DNA of 64,000 nucleotides from Novosphingobium pokkalii (GCF_014652855.1 NZ_BMZP01000019.1:31070-95069); one strand, 5' to 3'; shown: positions 8,176-18,064, numbered from the stretch's first letter. Translations and numbers: made by a program. Notes: a model not told the origin generated them from the letters alone.

Positions 8176-9588
8176 ATGGCCACACTTCCCCCCGATTCCC
8201 GCGAAAATTCCGCCACCCCCGCCCCCGAGCCCAAGCGCGTGGGCATGGTCAGCCTGGGCTGCCCCAAGGCGCTGGTCGATTCCGAACGCATCCTCACCCG
8301 CCTGCGCGCCGATGGCTATGCCATGAGCGCCGATTATGCCGGGGCCGACGTGGTGCTGGTCAACACCTGCGGCTTCCTCGATTCGGCCAAGGAGGAAAGC
8401 CTGGCCGCGATCGGCGAGGCGATTGCCGAGAACGGCCGCGTGATCGTGACCGGGTGCATGGGCAACGAGGCCGACGTGATCCGCGCGCGGTTTCCCGATG
8501 TCCTGGCCGTGACCGGCGCGCACCAGTATGAAGCCGTGGTGGAGGCCGTGCACGAAGCAGCGCCCCCGGCGATGGGGCCATACTTCGACCTGATCCCCCA
8601 GGCGCTCGACGACATGGGCGGGGTCAAGCTCACCCCGCGCCATTACGGCTATCTCAAGATTTCCGAAGGCTGCAACCACGCCTGCTCGTTCTGCATCATT
8701 CCCGATCTGCGCGGGAAACTGGCCAGCCGGCGGATCGACGCCGTGCTGCGCGAGGCGGAAAAGCTGGTTGCCGCCGGCACTCGCGAACTGCTGGTGATCA
8801 GCCAGGATACCTCGGCCTATGGCGTGGACGTGCGCCATGAAACGCGGCAGTGGAAAGGCCGCGAGGTGCGCACGCACATGACCGACCTGGCGCGCGAACT
8901 GGGGCAGTTGCGCACGCCCGATGGCCAGGTGCCGTGGGTGCGGCTGCACTATGTCTATCCCTATCCGCATGTGGACCAGGTGATCCCGCTGATGGCGCAA
9001 GGGCTGCTCACGCCCTATCTGGACATTCCGTTCCAGCACGCCAGCCCCAAGGTGCTGCGCGCGATGAAGCGCCCGGCCAACGAGGCCAAGGTGCTCGACC
9101 GCATCAAGGCCTGGCGCGCGATCTGCCCCGATCTCGCCATCCGCTCCAGCTTCGTCGTCGGCTTCCCCGGCGAGACGGAAGAAGATTTCCAGTACCTGCT
9201 CGACTGGCTCGATGAAGCCCAGCTCGATCGCGTCGGTGCGTTCCGGTTCGAGCCGGTGGAAGGCGCGGCAGCCAACGCCCTGCCCGATCCGGTGCCCGAA
9301 GCGGTGAAGGAAGAGCGCTATGCCCGGATCATGGCCAAGACCGAAGCGATCAGCGCCGCGCGCCTGGCCGCCAAGGTCGGCCGCACGATCCGCGTGATCA
9401 TCGACGATGTGGGCGAGCCGGACGAGGACGGCGACATCGGCGCCACCGGCCGCAGCCAGGCCGACGCACCCGAAATCGACGGCGCGGTCTATCTGCGCAA
9501 CGTGCCCGAAAGCCTCAAGGCCGGCGATTTCGTCGATGTGCTGGTCGAAGAGGCTGACGCCCACGACCTGTTCGGCGTGATCGCGTAA
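8176..9588 (+). CDS. rimO: Ribosomal protein S12 methylthiotransferase RimO
   Basis: Radical-SAM methylthiotransferase that adds a methylthio group to the conserved aspartate of ribosomal protein uS12. Order: N-terminal UPF0004 domain with the RimO-specific start VSLGCPKALVDSE and Cys residues for the auxiliary 4Fe-4S cluster (NTCGFLD, TGCMGNE); radical-SAM core with CNHACSFC (CxxxCxxC); C-terminal TRAM domain ending VLVEEADAHDLFGVI. The 470-residue length is typical. ATG 8176 (MATLPPD) is chosen; ATG 8161 is an alternative, and a longer frame to 7966 is intergenic. A hairpin follows at the convergent junction. Confidence 0.95.
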   Translation: MATLPPDSRENSATPAPEPKRVGMVSLGCPKALVDSERILTRLRADGYAMSADYAGADVVLVNTCGFLDSAKEESLAAIGEAIAENGRVIVTGCMGNEADVIRARFPDVLAVTGAHQYEAVVEAVHEAAPPAMGPYFDLIPQALDDMGGVKLTPRHYGYLKISEGCNHACSFCIIPDLRGKLASRRIDAVLREAEKLVAAGTRELLVISQDTSAYGVDVRHETRQWKGREVRTHMTDLARELGQLRTPDGQVPWVRLHYVYPYPHVDQVIPLMAQGLLTPYLDIPFQHASPKVLRAMKRPANEAKVLDRIKAWRAICPDLAIRSSFVVGFPGETEEDFQYLLDWLDEAQLDRVGAFRFEPVEGAAANALPDPVPEAVKEERYARIMAKTEAISAARLAAKVGRTIRVIIDDVGEPDEDGDIGATGRSQADAPEIDGAVYLRNVPESLKAGDFVDVLVEEADAHDLFGVIA

Positions 9589-9597
9589 CCGCCCGGC

Positions 9598-9626
9598 CCG
9601 AAGCGCTCAACCGTCGAGCGCTTCGG
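9598..9626. terminator. Hairpin between convergent rimO and the cation efflux gene
   Basis: CCGAAGCGCTC (9598-9608), a 7-nt loop, then GAGCGCTTCGG (9616-9626). It starts 10 nt after the rimO stop and overlaps the stop codon of the opposing gene, a common site for a bidirectional terminator. No T tract is present. Confidence 0.5.
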
Positions 9627-10527
9627 TCGCGCTGTCGCGCGGACGCACATAGACGCGCGCCACGATCGGGAATTGCGCGGCCACTTGCGTCTCGATCGCC
9701 AGCACGATCCGCTCCACGTCGCGCGCGGTGATCGTATCCTCGAAATCGGCGCTGATGATCACCGTCACCATCGTCGGTGCGCTGTGCACGGTCAGCACTT
9801 CGTGCACGCGCACCACGCCGGCATGGGCAGCAGCGGTCTTGCGGATCGCGGCGACCATCTGCGGATCGGCCGCCTCACCGATCAGCAGGCCCTTGGCTTC
9901 ATAAAGCAGGATCAGCGCCAGCGCGCCCAGCACCAGGCCGATCAGCACCGAGGCCAGGCCATCCCACAGCGGATTGCCGGTCACCAGGCTCATGCCCAGG
10001 CCGAGAGCCGCGAGCACGAGGCCGGTCAGCGCGCCCGAATCCTCCAGCAGGATCACCAGCGTCGGTGCATCCTTGGTATCGCGGATGGCCGCCCAGATCG
10101 TGCCGCGCCGGCCACGATTGAAATCGCCCAGCGCCGCCAGGATCGACCAGCCCTCAAGCGCGAAGGCGATGCCCAGCACGATGAAGGCGATCAGCGGGCT
10201 GGTCGCCGGCTCCGGGTGCAGGATGTGCAGCACGCCTTCATAGACCGAGACCCCCGCCCCCAGCGCAAAGACCAGGATGGCGACGATGAAGCTCCAGAAA
10301 TAGAGCTCACGACCATAGCCGAAGGGATGGAGCGCATCAGCCGGCTTGGTCGCGCGCGAGCGGCCATGCAGCAGCAGCAACTGGTTGGTCGAATCGACCA
10401 GACTGTGCACCCCTTCGGTCAGCATGGCAGACGATCCGGTCAGCGCCGCGGCCACGAATTTGGCCCCGGCAATGCCCAGGTTCGCCCCCAAGGCTATCAA
10501 GATGGTGCGTGTCGATCCCCCGGCCAT
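9607..10527 (-). CDS. Cation diffusion facilitator family transporter
   Basis: Inner-membrane exporter of divalent metal cations (Zn, Co, Cd, Fe or Mn) in exchange for protons. The 306-residue product has about six transmembrane segments. The metal-site signature lies early in the chain (SAMLTEGVHSLVDSTNQLLLLHG, with the HxxxD pair), the second site is in the later membrane helices, and a C-terminal cytoplasmic domain (about residues 210-300, TVHSAPTMVTVIISADFE) follows. It resembles the shorter group that carries the AKPADALHPFGYGRELYFWS loop (here ATKPADALHPFG). The start at 10527 is preferred: AGGGGA lies about 9 nt upstream. Metal specificity cannot be told. Confidence 0.9.
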   Translation of the reverse strand: MAGGSTRTILIALGANLGIAGAKFVAAALTGSSAMLTEGVHSLVDSTNQLLLLHGRSRATKPADALHPFGYGRELYFWSFIVAILVFALGAGVSVYEGVLHILHPEPATSPLIAFIVLGIAFALEGWSILAALGDFNRGRRGTIWAAIRDTKDAPTLVILLEDSGALTGLVLAALGLGMSLVTGNPLWDGLASVLIGLVLGALALILLYEAKGLLIGEAADPQMVAAIRKTAAAHAGVVRVHEVLTVHSAPTMVTVIISADFEDTITARDVERIVLAIETQVAAQFPIVARVYVRPRDSATEALDG

Positions 10528-10640
10528 GCGCGGTCTGTTCCCCTGTTGCCATTGTCGTGACGGTGCCACTTCATCACGATGTTGGGGGGCTAACGCGCAA
10601 GTCGGCAAAATGTCACGCCGAAATCGTGACCGGGCGTGTG

Positions 10641-12419
10641 TCAGGCGGCCAGACGGTCATAGGACGAGGAACCGCCGCCATGGCCCAGATCGAACCGGCC
10701 GACGAGCTGGCCCAGCGCATTGGCTTCGTTCGACAGGCTGCGCGAGGCGGCCGTGGCCTCCTCAACCAGCGCGGCATTGGCCTGGGTGATGCGGTCCATG
10801 TCGGATACCACGGTGTCGACCTGGCCGATCGCGCCCGCCTGTTCCTCGGCCGAGCGGGCGATCGCCTCGATCATTTCCGACAGGCGCGAGGTGCGCTCCA
10901 CGATCTGGCCCAGCGCGCTCTGCGTCTCGCCGATCATCTGCACGCCGTTGCCCACGTCGCGGTCGCTCTCGCGGATGATCGCGGTGATGTCCTTGGCCGC
11001 TTCGGACGAGCGCTGCGCCAGGCTGCGCACTTCGCTGGCGACCACGGCAAAGCCCTTGCCGGCGTCGCCCGCACGCGCCGCTTCGACCCCGGCGTTGAGC
11101 GCCAGCAGGTTGGTCTGGAACGCGATCCCTTCGATCAGCGCGACGATTTCCTGCATGCGGTTGCTGGACTTGGCGATTTCCTCCATCGCCGCCACGGCCT
11201 GGGTCATCGTTTCGCCACTGGCGCGCGCTTCGTGGCGGGTCTGGCGGGCGGTGTCGCTGGCTTCCTTGGCGGTCTGCGCGGTCTGGGTCACGGTGGTGCT
11301 CAGCTCACGCACGGCAGCCGCGGATTCCTCCAGCGCGGCGGCCTGGTTTTCGGTGCGGCTCGACAGGTCGTGGCTGGCCGAGGCGATTTCGCTTGCCCCC
11401 ACGCGCACGCCCTGGGCCGCCTGGGTCACCTGCCCCAGGGCATCGGCTAGGCTGGCCATCGACTGGTTGAAATCGATCCGCAACTGTTCGTAATCGCCCG
11501 GGAATGTCTCATTGATACGATGCGACAGGCGGCCTTCGCGCAGCGCGGTGAGGCCCGCGCCGAGCGCGCCGACCACCTGCTGCTGCACCGCCATGCGCTC
11601 TTCCCCGGCCCGCGCCGCGCGCCGCGCGACGAAGTCCTTGATGCCCTCCAGCGCACGGGCGATGTCCCCCACTTCGTCGGTCAGGTCATGCCCCGGCACG
11701 GCGCGGTCGATCTGGCCACCCGCCATGTCCTGCATCGCGCCGGAAAGCTGGGCAAGCGGCGTGGACACGCGCACCCGGAACAGCAGCGCGACACCCAGCC
11801 CGACGACCACGGCAAAAACGCCGGTGGCGATCGCCAGCGTCTGGAGATGGTGCGCCTGGGCGGAGCCGGCGGCCGTGTCATCCTTGGCCAGGGCGGCATT
11901 GCGCGCGGCCAGGGCGGCGATGCGCTTGCCCATGTCCAGGCCGATCGGATTCATCTTGTCGCGAAACGCAGCATAGGCTTCGTCATTGCGGTTCTGGAGC
12001 GAAAACTCGCGCACCGGCCGTGCTTCCTTGACCCAGGACTTGAACACACCTTGCAGTTCGGTCACCGCCTGGAGTTCGTCGCTGTCCCCCTTGGTCTCCT
12101 GCATCGTGCGATAATCGCCCAAGGCCTTGTCGAATTCGGCGATCTTGGTTTCCAAATCGGCATCGAGCCGCCGGGTTTCGGTGAGTTCGTTGGACAGGAT
12201 GTGCTTGGCGATGGTCAGCCGCAGATCGCCGACAATGCCGCGCAAATGGATGAGCGCAGTGAGCGTGGGCACCGTATCGTCGGCCATGGCGTTAAGGCGC
12301 CCGCCCAGGCTGGACGTGGCGGTGATCGCCATGCCCGCGCTGCCCACCGCCGCCAGGGCGAGCAGCAGGGTGCCAAACAGCGAAATCGTGCGGATGCGCA
12401 AAGAGCCAAGAACGGACAT
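10641..12419 (-). CDS. Methyl-accepting chemotaxis protein
   Basis: Chemoreceptor that signals through CheW/CheA. The 592-residue protein has a first membrane helix (about 12-33), a periplasmic four-helix-bundle ligand domain (about 34-195), a second helix (about 200-220), a HAMP domain (about 222-275) with an extra linker, and a long signalling coiled coil. The hairpin tip contains EGIAFQTNLLALNAGVEAAR and DAGKGFAVVASEVRSLAQRS. The tail ends GGGSSSYDRLAA and has no clear NWETF pentapeptide for CheR/CheB. The ligand is unknown. The start at 12419 (MSVLGSLRIRTIS) puts the first membrane helix near the N terminus. No chemotaxis genes lie nearby, so it is an orphan receptor. Confidence 0.93.
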   Translation of the reverse strand: MSVLGSLRIRTISLFGTLLLALAAVGSAGMAITATSSLGGRLNAMADDTVPTLTALIHLRGIVGDLRLTIAKHILSNELTETRRLDADLETKIAEFDKALGDYRTMQETKGDSDELQAVTELQGVFKSWVKEARPVREFSLQNRNDEAYAAFRDKMNPIGLDMGKRIAALAARNAALAKDDTAAGSAQAHHLQTLAIATGVFAVVVGLGVALLFRVRVSTPLAQLSGAMQDMAGGQIDRAVPGHDLTDEVGDIARALEGIKDFVARRAARAGEERMAVQQQVVGALGAGLTALREGRLSHRINETFPGDYEQLRIDFNQSMASLADALGQVTQAAQGVRVGASEIASASHDLSSRTENQAAALEESAAAVRELSTTVTQTAQTAKEASDTARQTRHEARASGETMTQAVAAMEEIAKSSNRMQEIVALIEGIAFQTNLLALNAGVEAARAGDAGKGFAVVASEVRSLAQRSSEAAKDITAIIRESDRDVGNGVQMIGETQSALGQIVERTSRLSEMIEAIARSAEEQAGAIGQVDTVVSDMDRITQANAALVEEATAASRSLSNEANALGQLVGRFDLGHGGGSSSYDRLAA

Positions 12420-12539
12420 GCAACCAACCCTTGCCAGTAATGATCCGCGCAAGACGGCGCGGCTTGGCAGGGTTAATGGACTGGCCACCGTTAAACCGGC
12501 GCGAGAGCCATATAAGGAAATGTGGCTAGACGGTCGCCG

Positions 12540-13529
12540 TCAAAGCCAGCCGATGCGCCGGAAGCGCCAGTAGAGCCCGCCACAGACCGTCAGGATCACA
12601 CCCAGGACGACGAAATAGCCGTAATGCCACTTCAGCTCCGGCATGAAATCGAAATTCATGCCATAGATGCCGGCGATGGCGGTGGGCACGGCCAGCAGCC
12701 CCGCCCAGGCGGCAAGCTGGCGGGTCATCTCGCCCTGGCGATGCTGTTCGAGCAGGCTCGCGGTCTCGACGATGGCCGCCAGCGTTTCCTTGAGCCCGCG
12801 CATGCGCGCCATGGCCCGGCGCACATGGTCGAGCACGTCGCGGAACCAGATCCGCGCGGTCGGGTCGATCAGCGCCACTTCGGTCTCGGCCAGGCGCTCG
12901 CACACTTCCTCCATCGGCCCGACGATGCGCTCGAACCGGCGCAACTGGCGGCGCAGACGAAAGATGCGGCGGATCGTCTGTTGCTCGGGAAAGACATCGA
13001 TCGCGGCTTCTTCCATGGCATGGGCCACGGACTCCAACTGATCCATGATCGGCAGATAGCCATCGACGATGAAATCGAGAATGGCATGCAGCACATAGTC
13101 TGCGCCTTCGGCCAGGCGCTCGGGATCGGCTTCCAGCGTGGCGCGCAGGCCCAGGTGCGCCCGGTTGGACCCGAACCGCACCGAAATGACGAAATCCGCA
13201 CCCAGGAAAAACGCGGTCTGGCCATAGACCAGCGTTTCCCCCGGCTCCAGCGTGGCGGTGCGCGCCACCACGAACAGATGCTTCTGGTACTGGTCCACCT
13301 TGGGCATCTGCTGCGGATTGAGCGCATCCTCGATCGCCAGCGGATGCAGGCCATAGTGGCGCGCAACCTGGTCCATCTCCTCGTGCGAGGGTTCGCACAG
13401 GCCGATCCAGTCGAACGCACCATCGGGGACAGGCGAAAAGCCTTCGTCCAGATCGAGTGGGCCGGGAACACGGGCAGCGGAGCGGCCGGCAGGATCGGGC
13501 GCATAGCGGCGCGCGGCGATGATCGTCAT
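12540..13529 (-). CDS. corA: CorA family magnesium/cobalt transport protein
   Basis: Pentameric inner-membrane channel for Mg2+ (and Co2+/Ni2+) uptake. The 329-residue protein has the large cytosolic N-terminal funnel domain and two C-terminal transmembrane helices. The family-defining selectivity motif GMN is present between them (AIAGIYGMNFDFMPELKWHY). Length and layout are standard. Divergent from the flavin monooxygenase gene with a very short intergenic region. Confidence 0.93.
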   Translation of the reverse strand: MTIIAARRYAPDPAGRSAARVPGPLDLDEGFSPVPDGAFDWIGLCEPSHEEMDQVARHYGLHPLAIEDALNPQQMPKVDQYQKHLFVVARTATLEPGETLVYGQTAFFLGADFVISVRFGSNRAHLGLRATLEADPERLAEGADYVLHAILDFIVDGYLPIMDQLESVAHAMEEAAIDVFPEQQTIRRIFRLRRQLRRFERIVGPMEEVCERLAETEVALIDPTARIWFRDVLDHVRRAMARMRGLKETLAAIVETASLLEQHRQGEMTRQLAAWAGLLAVPTAIAGIYGMNFDFMPELKWHYGYFVVLGVILTVCGGLYWRFRRIGWL

Positions 13530-13606
13530 GGCAGCTTATGTGGCAATGCCGCGCGCAAAGCGCAATCGCACTGGCCAAAACCGCCACAGGCCTTACTGCC
13601 AACGCC

Positions 13607-15142
13607 GTGACACAAGCTCCCGATCTGGACGTGGCGATCATCGGCGCCGGCATCAGCGGCATCAGCATGGCCGCACATATCGCGCGCGATTGCCCCGGCC
13701 GCCGCTTTGCCGTGCTGGAACGGCGGGCGGCGGTGGGCGGCACCTGGGATCTGTTCCGCTATCCCGGTGTGCGGTCGGACAGCGACATGCACACTCTGGG
13801 CTTCGGCTTTGCCCCGTGGCGCGGGGCCGATGCCATTGCCGATGGCGCGGCGATCCGGGACTATCTGAACGAGGTTGTCGCGCAGCATGACCTGGCCCAG
13901 CATATCCGCACCGGCACGCAGGTGACCGCCGCCGAGTGGGACAGCACGGCTGCCTGCTGGCGGCTGGACTGGAAGACCGAAGGGCAAGGGGGCGCACAAG
14001 GCACTGCCGGGCACCTGACCGCGCGATTCCTCGTGCTGGCGGCCGGCTATTACGATCACGATGCGGCGCATGACCCTGCCTTGCCGGGGCAGGCCGAGTT
14101 TGCCGGGCCGATGGTGCTGCCCCAGTTCTGGCCGCAGGATCTGGACGTGGCCGGCAAGCGCGTGGTGGTGATCGGATCGGGCGCCACCGCCGCCACGCTG
14201 GTGCCCGCCCTGGCGCAGCGCGGCGCGCAGGTCACCATGCTGCAACGCACGCCCACCTGGTTCATCGCCAGCCCGCGTCGGGACCGGCTGGCCCATCTGC
14301 TCAACCGCGTTCTGCCCGCCCCGCTTGCCGCGCGGCTGGTGCGCTGGCGCAATATCCGCCTGGGCGCGTGGTTCTACAACCGAGCCCGCCAGGCGCCGGG
14401 CAAAGTCGGCGCCTGGCTCAAGCGCCGGGCCGCCCGCGCGCTCGGCCCGGCCTGGGACGAAGTGGCGTTCACGCCGCCCTATGGCCCCTGGCAGCAGCGC
14501 CTGTGCCTGGTGCCCGATGGCGATCTGTTCGCCGCCATCCGATCCGGTCAGGCCCGGGTGGTGACCGGCCGGATCGCCCGGATCGAGCGCGACGGGATCA
14601 GCCTGGAAAACGGCGGGCTGGAAAATGGCGGGCGCCTGGCCGCCGACGTGATCGTCAAGGCCACCGGCCTGAAACTGGCGGTGGCCGGCAAGATCGCCCT
14701 GCGGCGCGACGGCGTGGCGATCAACCTCGCCGATCATCTGCACTACAAGGACTGCATGCTGTCCAACCTGCCCAACCTGGTGCAGGTGTTCGGCTATCTC
14801 AACGCCTCATGGACGCTGCGCGCCGATCTTGTCGCCGCGTTCACCGCCCGCGTGCTCAACCATATGGCGCAGACCGGCGCCCAGGTCGCCACCCCGGTCC
14901 TGCCTGCCGACCATGGCCTGGAGATCGACGAGACGCCGGCCTTTTCGTCGGGCTATCTGCTGCGCGGCCAGCATCTTTTGCCGCGCAGCAGCACGGAGCG
15001 GCGCTGGCGACTGAACCACGATTACCTGTCCGATCGGGCATTCCTGCGCCGCGATCCGCTGGAAGACGGGGTCTTGCGCTTTGACCATGCCCCGCCCCGG
15101 CTTGCGCCTTGGCCCGATTGCGCTATCGATACCCCCCGATGA
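13607..15142 (+). CDS. Flavin-containing monooxygenase (FAD/NAD(P)-dependent, Baeyer-Villiger-like)
   Basis: Cytosolic oxidoreductase with two Rossmann folds: FAD site VAIIGAGISGISMAAHIA near the N terminus and NADPH site VVVIGSGATAATLVPAL near residue 185. GGTWDLFRYPGVRSDSDM is the family's FAD-binding segment. The Baeyer-Villiger fingerprint FxGxxxHxxxWP reads FAGPMVLPQFWP, so the His is Leu; activity may be S- or N-oxidation, or altered. The start is uncertain: GTG 13607 gives VTQAPDLDVAIIGAG as the family expects, while ATG 13538 would add 23 residues and lie 8 bp from the corA start. The stop overlaps the next gene (ATGA), so the two are cotranslated. Confidence 0.87.
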   Translation: MTQAPDLDVAIIGAGISGISMAAHIARDCPGRRFAVLERRAAVGGTWDLFRYPGVRSDSDMHTLGFGFAPWRGADAIADGAAIRDYLNEVVAQHDLAQHIRTGTQVTAAEWDSTAACWRLDWKTEGQGGAQGTAGHLTARFLVLAAGYYDHDAAHDPALPGQAEFAGPMVLPQFWPQDLDVAGKRVVVIGSGATAATLVPALAQRGAQVTMLQRTPTWFIASPRRDRLAHLLNRVLPAPLAARLVRWRNIRLGAWFYNRARQAPGKVGAWLKRRAARALGPAWDEVAFTPPYGPWQQRLCLVPDGDLFAAIRSGQARVVTGRIARIERDGISLENGGLENGGRLAADVIVKATGLKLAVAGKIALRRDGVAINLADHLHYKDCMLSNLPNLVQVFGYLNASWTLRADLVAAFTARVLNHMAQTGAQVATPVLPADHGLEIDETPAFSSGYLLRGQHLLPRSSTERRWRLNHDYLSDRAFLRRDPLEDGVLRFDHAPPRLAPWPDCAIDTPR

Positions 15143-15900
15143 ATGACGCTTCACGCATCTGGACCGCTGCCCTGCTGGTGATCGGCGACGAGATTCTCTC
15201 GGGCCGGACCCACGACAAGAACATTGCCCAGGTGGCCACCTGGCTCAATGTCCAGGGCATCCGCCTCAAGGAAGTGCGCGTGGTGGCCGATGACATGGCC
15301 GCCATTGTCGAGGCGGTGAATGCCCTGCGCGCCCGCAACGATTACCTGTTCACCACCGGCGGCATCGGCCCGACGCACGACGATATCACGGTGGATGCGG
15401 TGGCCGCGGCGCTGGGCGTGGAGGTGGTGATCCATCCCGATGCCCGCGCCATGCTGGAAGCCTATTACGCCCCGCGCGGCGGCGTGAACGAAGCACGCCT
15501 GCGCATGGCGCGCGTGCCGGCCGGGGCCAGTCTAATCGAAAACGCGCTGTCGGGCGCGCCCGGCATTGCCGTGGCCAATATCCACCTGCTCGCCGGCGTG
15601 CCCCATATCGCCGCCGAAATGCTCGCCGCCTTGACCGGCAAGCTCGAAGGCGGGTTGCCGGTGCTCTCTGCCACGATCGGCTGCTGGGTAACGGAAAGCG
15701 AAGTGGCCGACCTGCTGCGCGAGACCGAACAGACCCACGCCGGTTGCCAGATCGGATCGTACCCGTTCTTCCGCGAAGGCCGGGTGGGCGCCAATTTCGT
15801 GATCCGCTCTATCGACCAGCGCGTGATCGATGCCTGCGCGGCAGACCTGGTGGCGGGCCTTGGCGCCTTGGGCCGCACGGGCGTACCCGGCGGAATCTGA
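15139..15900 (+). CDS. Competence/damage-inducible protein A-like molybdopterin-binding domain protein
   Basis: Single-domain protein of the MoaB/MogA fold (253 residues), like the N-terminal half of CinA. It opens with ALLVIGDEILSGRTHDKN and carries the TTGGIGPTHDD loop that binds molybdopterin in the family. No C-terminal PncC nicotinamide deamidase domain is present, so it is not full-length CinA. In CinA homologues this domain acts as a pyrophosphatase on ADP-ribose; a role in molybdenum cofactor metabolism is also possible. The ATG at 15139 overlaps the monooxygenase stop by 4 nt. Confidence 0.88.
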   Translation: MNDASRIWTAALLVIGDEILSGRTHDKNIAQVATWLNVQGIRLKEVRVVADDMAAIVEAVNALRARNDYLFTTGGIGPTHDDITVDAVAAALGVEVVIHPDARAMLEAYYAPRGGVNEARLRMARVPAGASLIENALSGAPGIAVANIHLLAGVPHIAAEMLAALTGKLEGGLPVLSATIGCWVTESEVADLLRETEQTHAGCQIGSYPFFREGRVGANFVIRSIDQRVIDACAADLVAGLGALGRTGVPGGI

Positions 15901-15994
15901 CCGAAACCGACAGAATTTTCCCTAGACTGTCCGGGCACTTCCGGCATTATCCGGTTGCGGCGCGGCGGATACCGTGCCTGGCAGGGGGATAGAC

Positions 15995-18064
15995 TTGAGC
16001 AGATGCAGGGAATGGGCCGCAGCGGCCTGGCTGGCGGCAGGATCGGGTCTTGCCCTCACCGCCGCAACGGCACAGGCCGCCGGCGTGCGCGAAGTGATCG
16101 TGGCCGATCCGGCGCCCTGGACGCTGCCGCCGCCAGCCCCTTCCGCCACGCCGCCTTCGGCCCAAGCGGCGCTGGCCGTGATCTACAACGATACGCAGTA
16201 CATGGCCGGGGCCGAAGGGCTCCAGGTCTATTCCGCCGTGCGCTATCGCATTACCAAGCCGGAAGGCCTGGCCGCAGGCAACCTCACGCTCACCTGGTCT
16301 CCCGATGCGGGCAGCATGGTGCTGCACCGCCTGCGGGTGATCCACGGCGGGACCACCCGCGACCTCACCCGCAGCGCGAAATTCGCGGTGATGCAACGCG
16401 AACAGAACCTGGAACTGGCCGCGCTCGATGGCCGCTTGACCGCCGCCTACCAGATTCCCGGGCTGGAAGTGGGTGACGAGGTGGAACTGGCCACCACGCT
16501 CACCAGCAAGGACCCGACGCTTGCCGATGCGCGCGGCGATCTCTATCTGCTGCCCCAGGCCAGTTCCACCGGGACGTACCGGCTGCGCGTTGCCTGGCCG
16601 CAGGACCACCCGCTGCGCTGGCAGGCGACGCCGGACGTGAAGCCTGCACCGTTTCCCGCCGGGGGCAAGCTGGCGGGGATTGCCGTGGAAATGCACGATC
16701 CCGAGCCACCGGCCGATGTGCCGACCGGCGCGCCGCCGCGCTATGGCTGGCGCCGCCTGGTGGAATTCACCAACTATGCCAGTTGGCCCGATTTCTCCCG
16801 CCGGCTGTTCCCGCTCTATGACAAGGCCACGCGCCTGCGCGCCGACAGCCCGCTCAAGGCCGAGATCGCGCGGATCGCGGCCGCCTCGCCCGATCCGGCA
16901 ACGCGCGCGGCCGCCGCGCTGCGCCTGGTGGAAGAGCAGGTGCGCTATGTCTACGTGGGCATGGATGGTGCCAACCTTACCCCGGCCGATGCCGATGTGA
17001 CCTGGCAGCGCCGGTTTGGCGACTGCAAGGGCAAGACCGTGCTGCTGCTGGCCCTGCTGCACGGTCTGGGGATCGAGGCGGAGCCACTGCTGATCCAGAC
17101 CAAGGGTGGTGACGGGCTGGCCGATCGCCTGCCCAACGCAGGGCTGTTCGATCACGTGGTGGTGCGCGCCACGATTGCCCAAAAGCCGATCCTGCTCGAC
17201 GGTACGCGGCTGGGCGATCGCTCGCTCGCCCTGATCCTGCCGCCGCCCTGGCGCCAGGCCCTGCCGATCACCCGCGAGGGCGCGCCGGTGCTGACCCTGC
17301 CCGCGCCACCGCCCACGCTGGCGCGCGCCATCGCAGTGCTGGATATCGACGCCAGCGCCGGCAGGAACGCCCGCGCCAAAGTGCGCGCGCGGCATATCCT
17401 GCGCGGCGACCAGGCGCTGGCGATCCGCAGCTACCTGTCCAGCCTGCCGGCCGTGGATGCCGAGCGCGCGCTGCGCAAGTATTGGCAGGCGCAGGAGAAC
17501 TGGCTGGTGACCGACAAAGTGGCGTGGGACATCGACGATGCCCACGGCGCCGTGGTGCTGAGCGCGCAGGGGCTGGGCGACATGGACTGGGAAGAGCTGG
17601 ATGGGGGCAGCCATCGCTACACCCTGCCCGGCGCCGGCTTCAATCCGCCCGAGCGGTTGCGCCGCCCGGCGGATCAGGACCAGACCTTGCCCTATGAAAC
17701 CGATTATCCCGCGTTCCGCTGCTGGGTGACCACCGTGCGCCTGCCGGCGCCCGGTGACACGGAGATGTGGCGCTATCACGCCGCGCCGGTCAACCGCTCG
17801 CTGGGTGGCGTGGCCTATTGGCGCCAGGCCGGGCTGACCGGCAACGTGATGCGCACGGTGATGAGCCGGCGCGTACTGTTGCCCGAAGTGAGCGCCGCGC
17901 AAGCCGCCGAGCTCAACCGCCAGATCCCCGGTTTCGACAACGACATGTCCTCGGTCTATGACCAGCCCCTGTTCAAGGGGGCGCAGCGGCCCAAGGACGA
18001 TCCCGCGCCCTTTGCCGACGATACCGACTGGCTGGCGGCCAAGACGCCCTGCACCGCGCCATGA
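15995..18064 (+). CDS. DUF3857 and transglutaminase-like domain protein, exported
   Basis: Periplasmic protein of 689 residues. Order: signal peptide (about 1-30, AAAAWLAAGSGLALTAATAQA), DUF3857 beta domain (about 45-215), transglutaminase/cysteine-protease-like core (about 275-410) with catalytic Cys in RRFGDCKGKTVLLLALL and His in LFDHVVVRA, and a C-terminal beta-rich region. Such proteins are widespread in sphingomonads; substrates are unknown. TTG 15995 is preferred as start because AGGGGG sits 6 nt upstream and the signal peptide follows directly; GTG 15974 is the alternative. It overlaps the next gene by 4 nt (ATGA). Confidence 0.82.
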   Translation: MSRCREWAAAAWLAAGSGLALTAATAQAAGVREVIVADPAPWTLPPPAPSATPPSAQAALAVIYNDTQYMAGAEGLQVYSAVRYRITKPEGLAAGNLTLTWSPDAGSMVLHRLRVIHGGTTRDLTRSAKFAVMQREQNLELAALDGRLTAAYQIPGLEVGDEVELATTLTSKDPTLADARGDLYLLPQASSTGTYRLRVAWPQDHPLRWQATPDVKPAPFPAGGKLAGIAVEMHDPEPPADVPTGAPPRYGWRRLVEFTNYASWPDFSRRLFPLYDKATRLRADSPLKAEIARIAAASPDPATRAAAALRLVEEQVRYVYVGMDGANLTPADADVTWQRRFGDCKGKTVLLLALLHGLGIEAEPLLIQTKGGDGLADRLPNAGLFDHVVVRATIAQKPILLDGTRLGDRSLALILPPPWRQALPITREGAPVLTLPAPPPTLARAIAVLDIDASAGRNARAKVRARHILRGDQALAIRSYLSSLPAVDAERALRKYWQAQENWLVTDKVAWDIDDAHGAVVLSAQGLGDMDWEELDGGSHRYTLPGAGFNPPERLRRPADQDQTLPYETDYPAFRCWVTTVRLPAPGDTEMWRYHAAPVNRSLGGVAYWRQAGLTGNVMRTVMSRRVLLPEVSAAQAAELNRQIPGFDNDMSSVYDQPLFKGAQRPKDDPAPFADDTDWLAAKTPCTAP

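Noticed and set aside
8062..9564. Long open frame opposite rimO
   Set aside because: Shadow caused by high GC at codon third positions; rimO carries all radical-SAM motifs.
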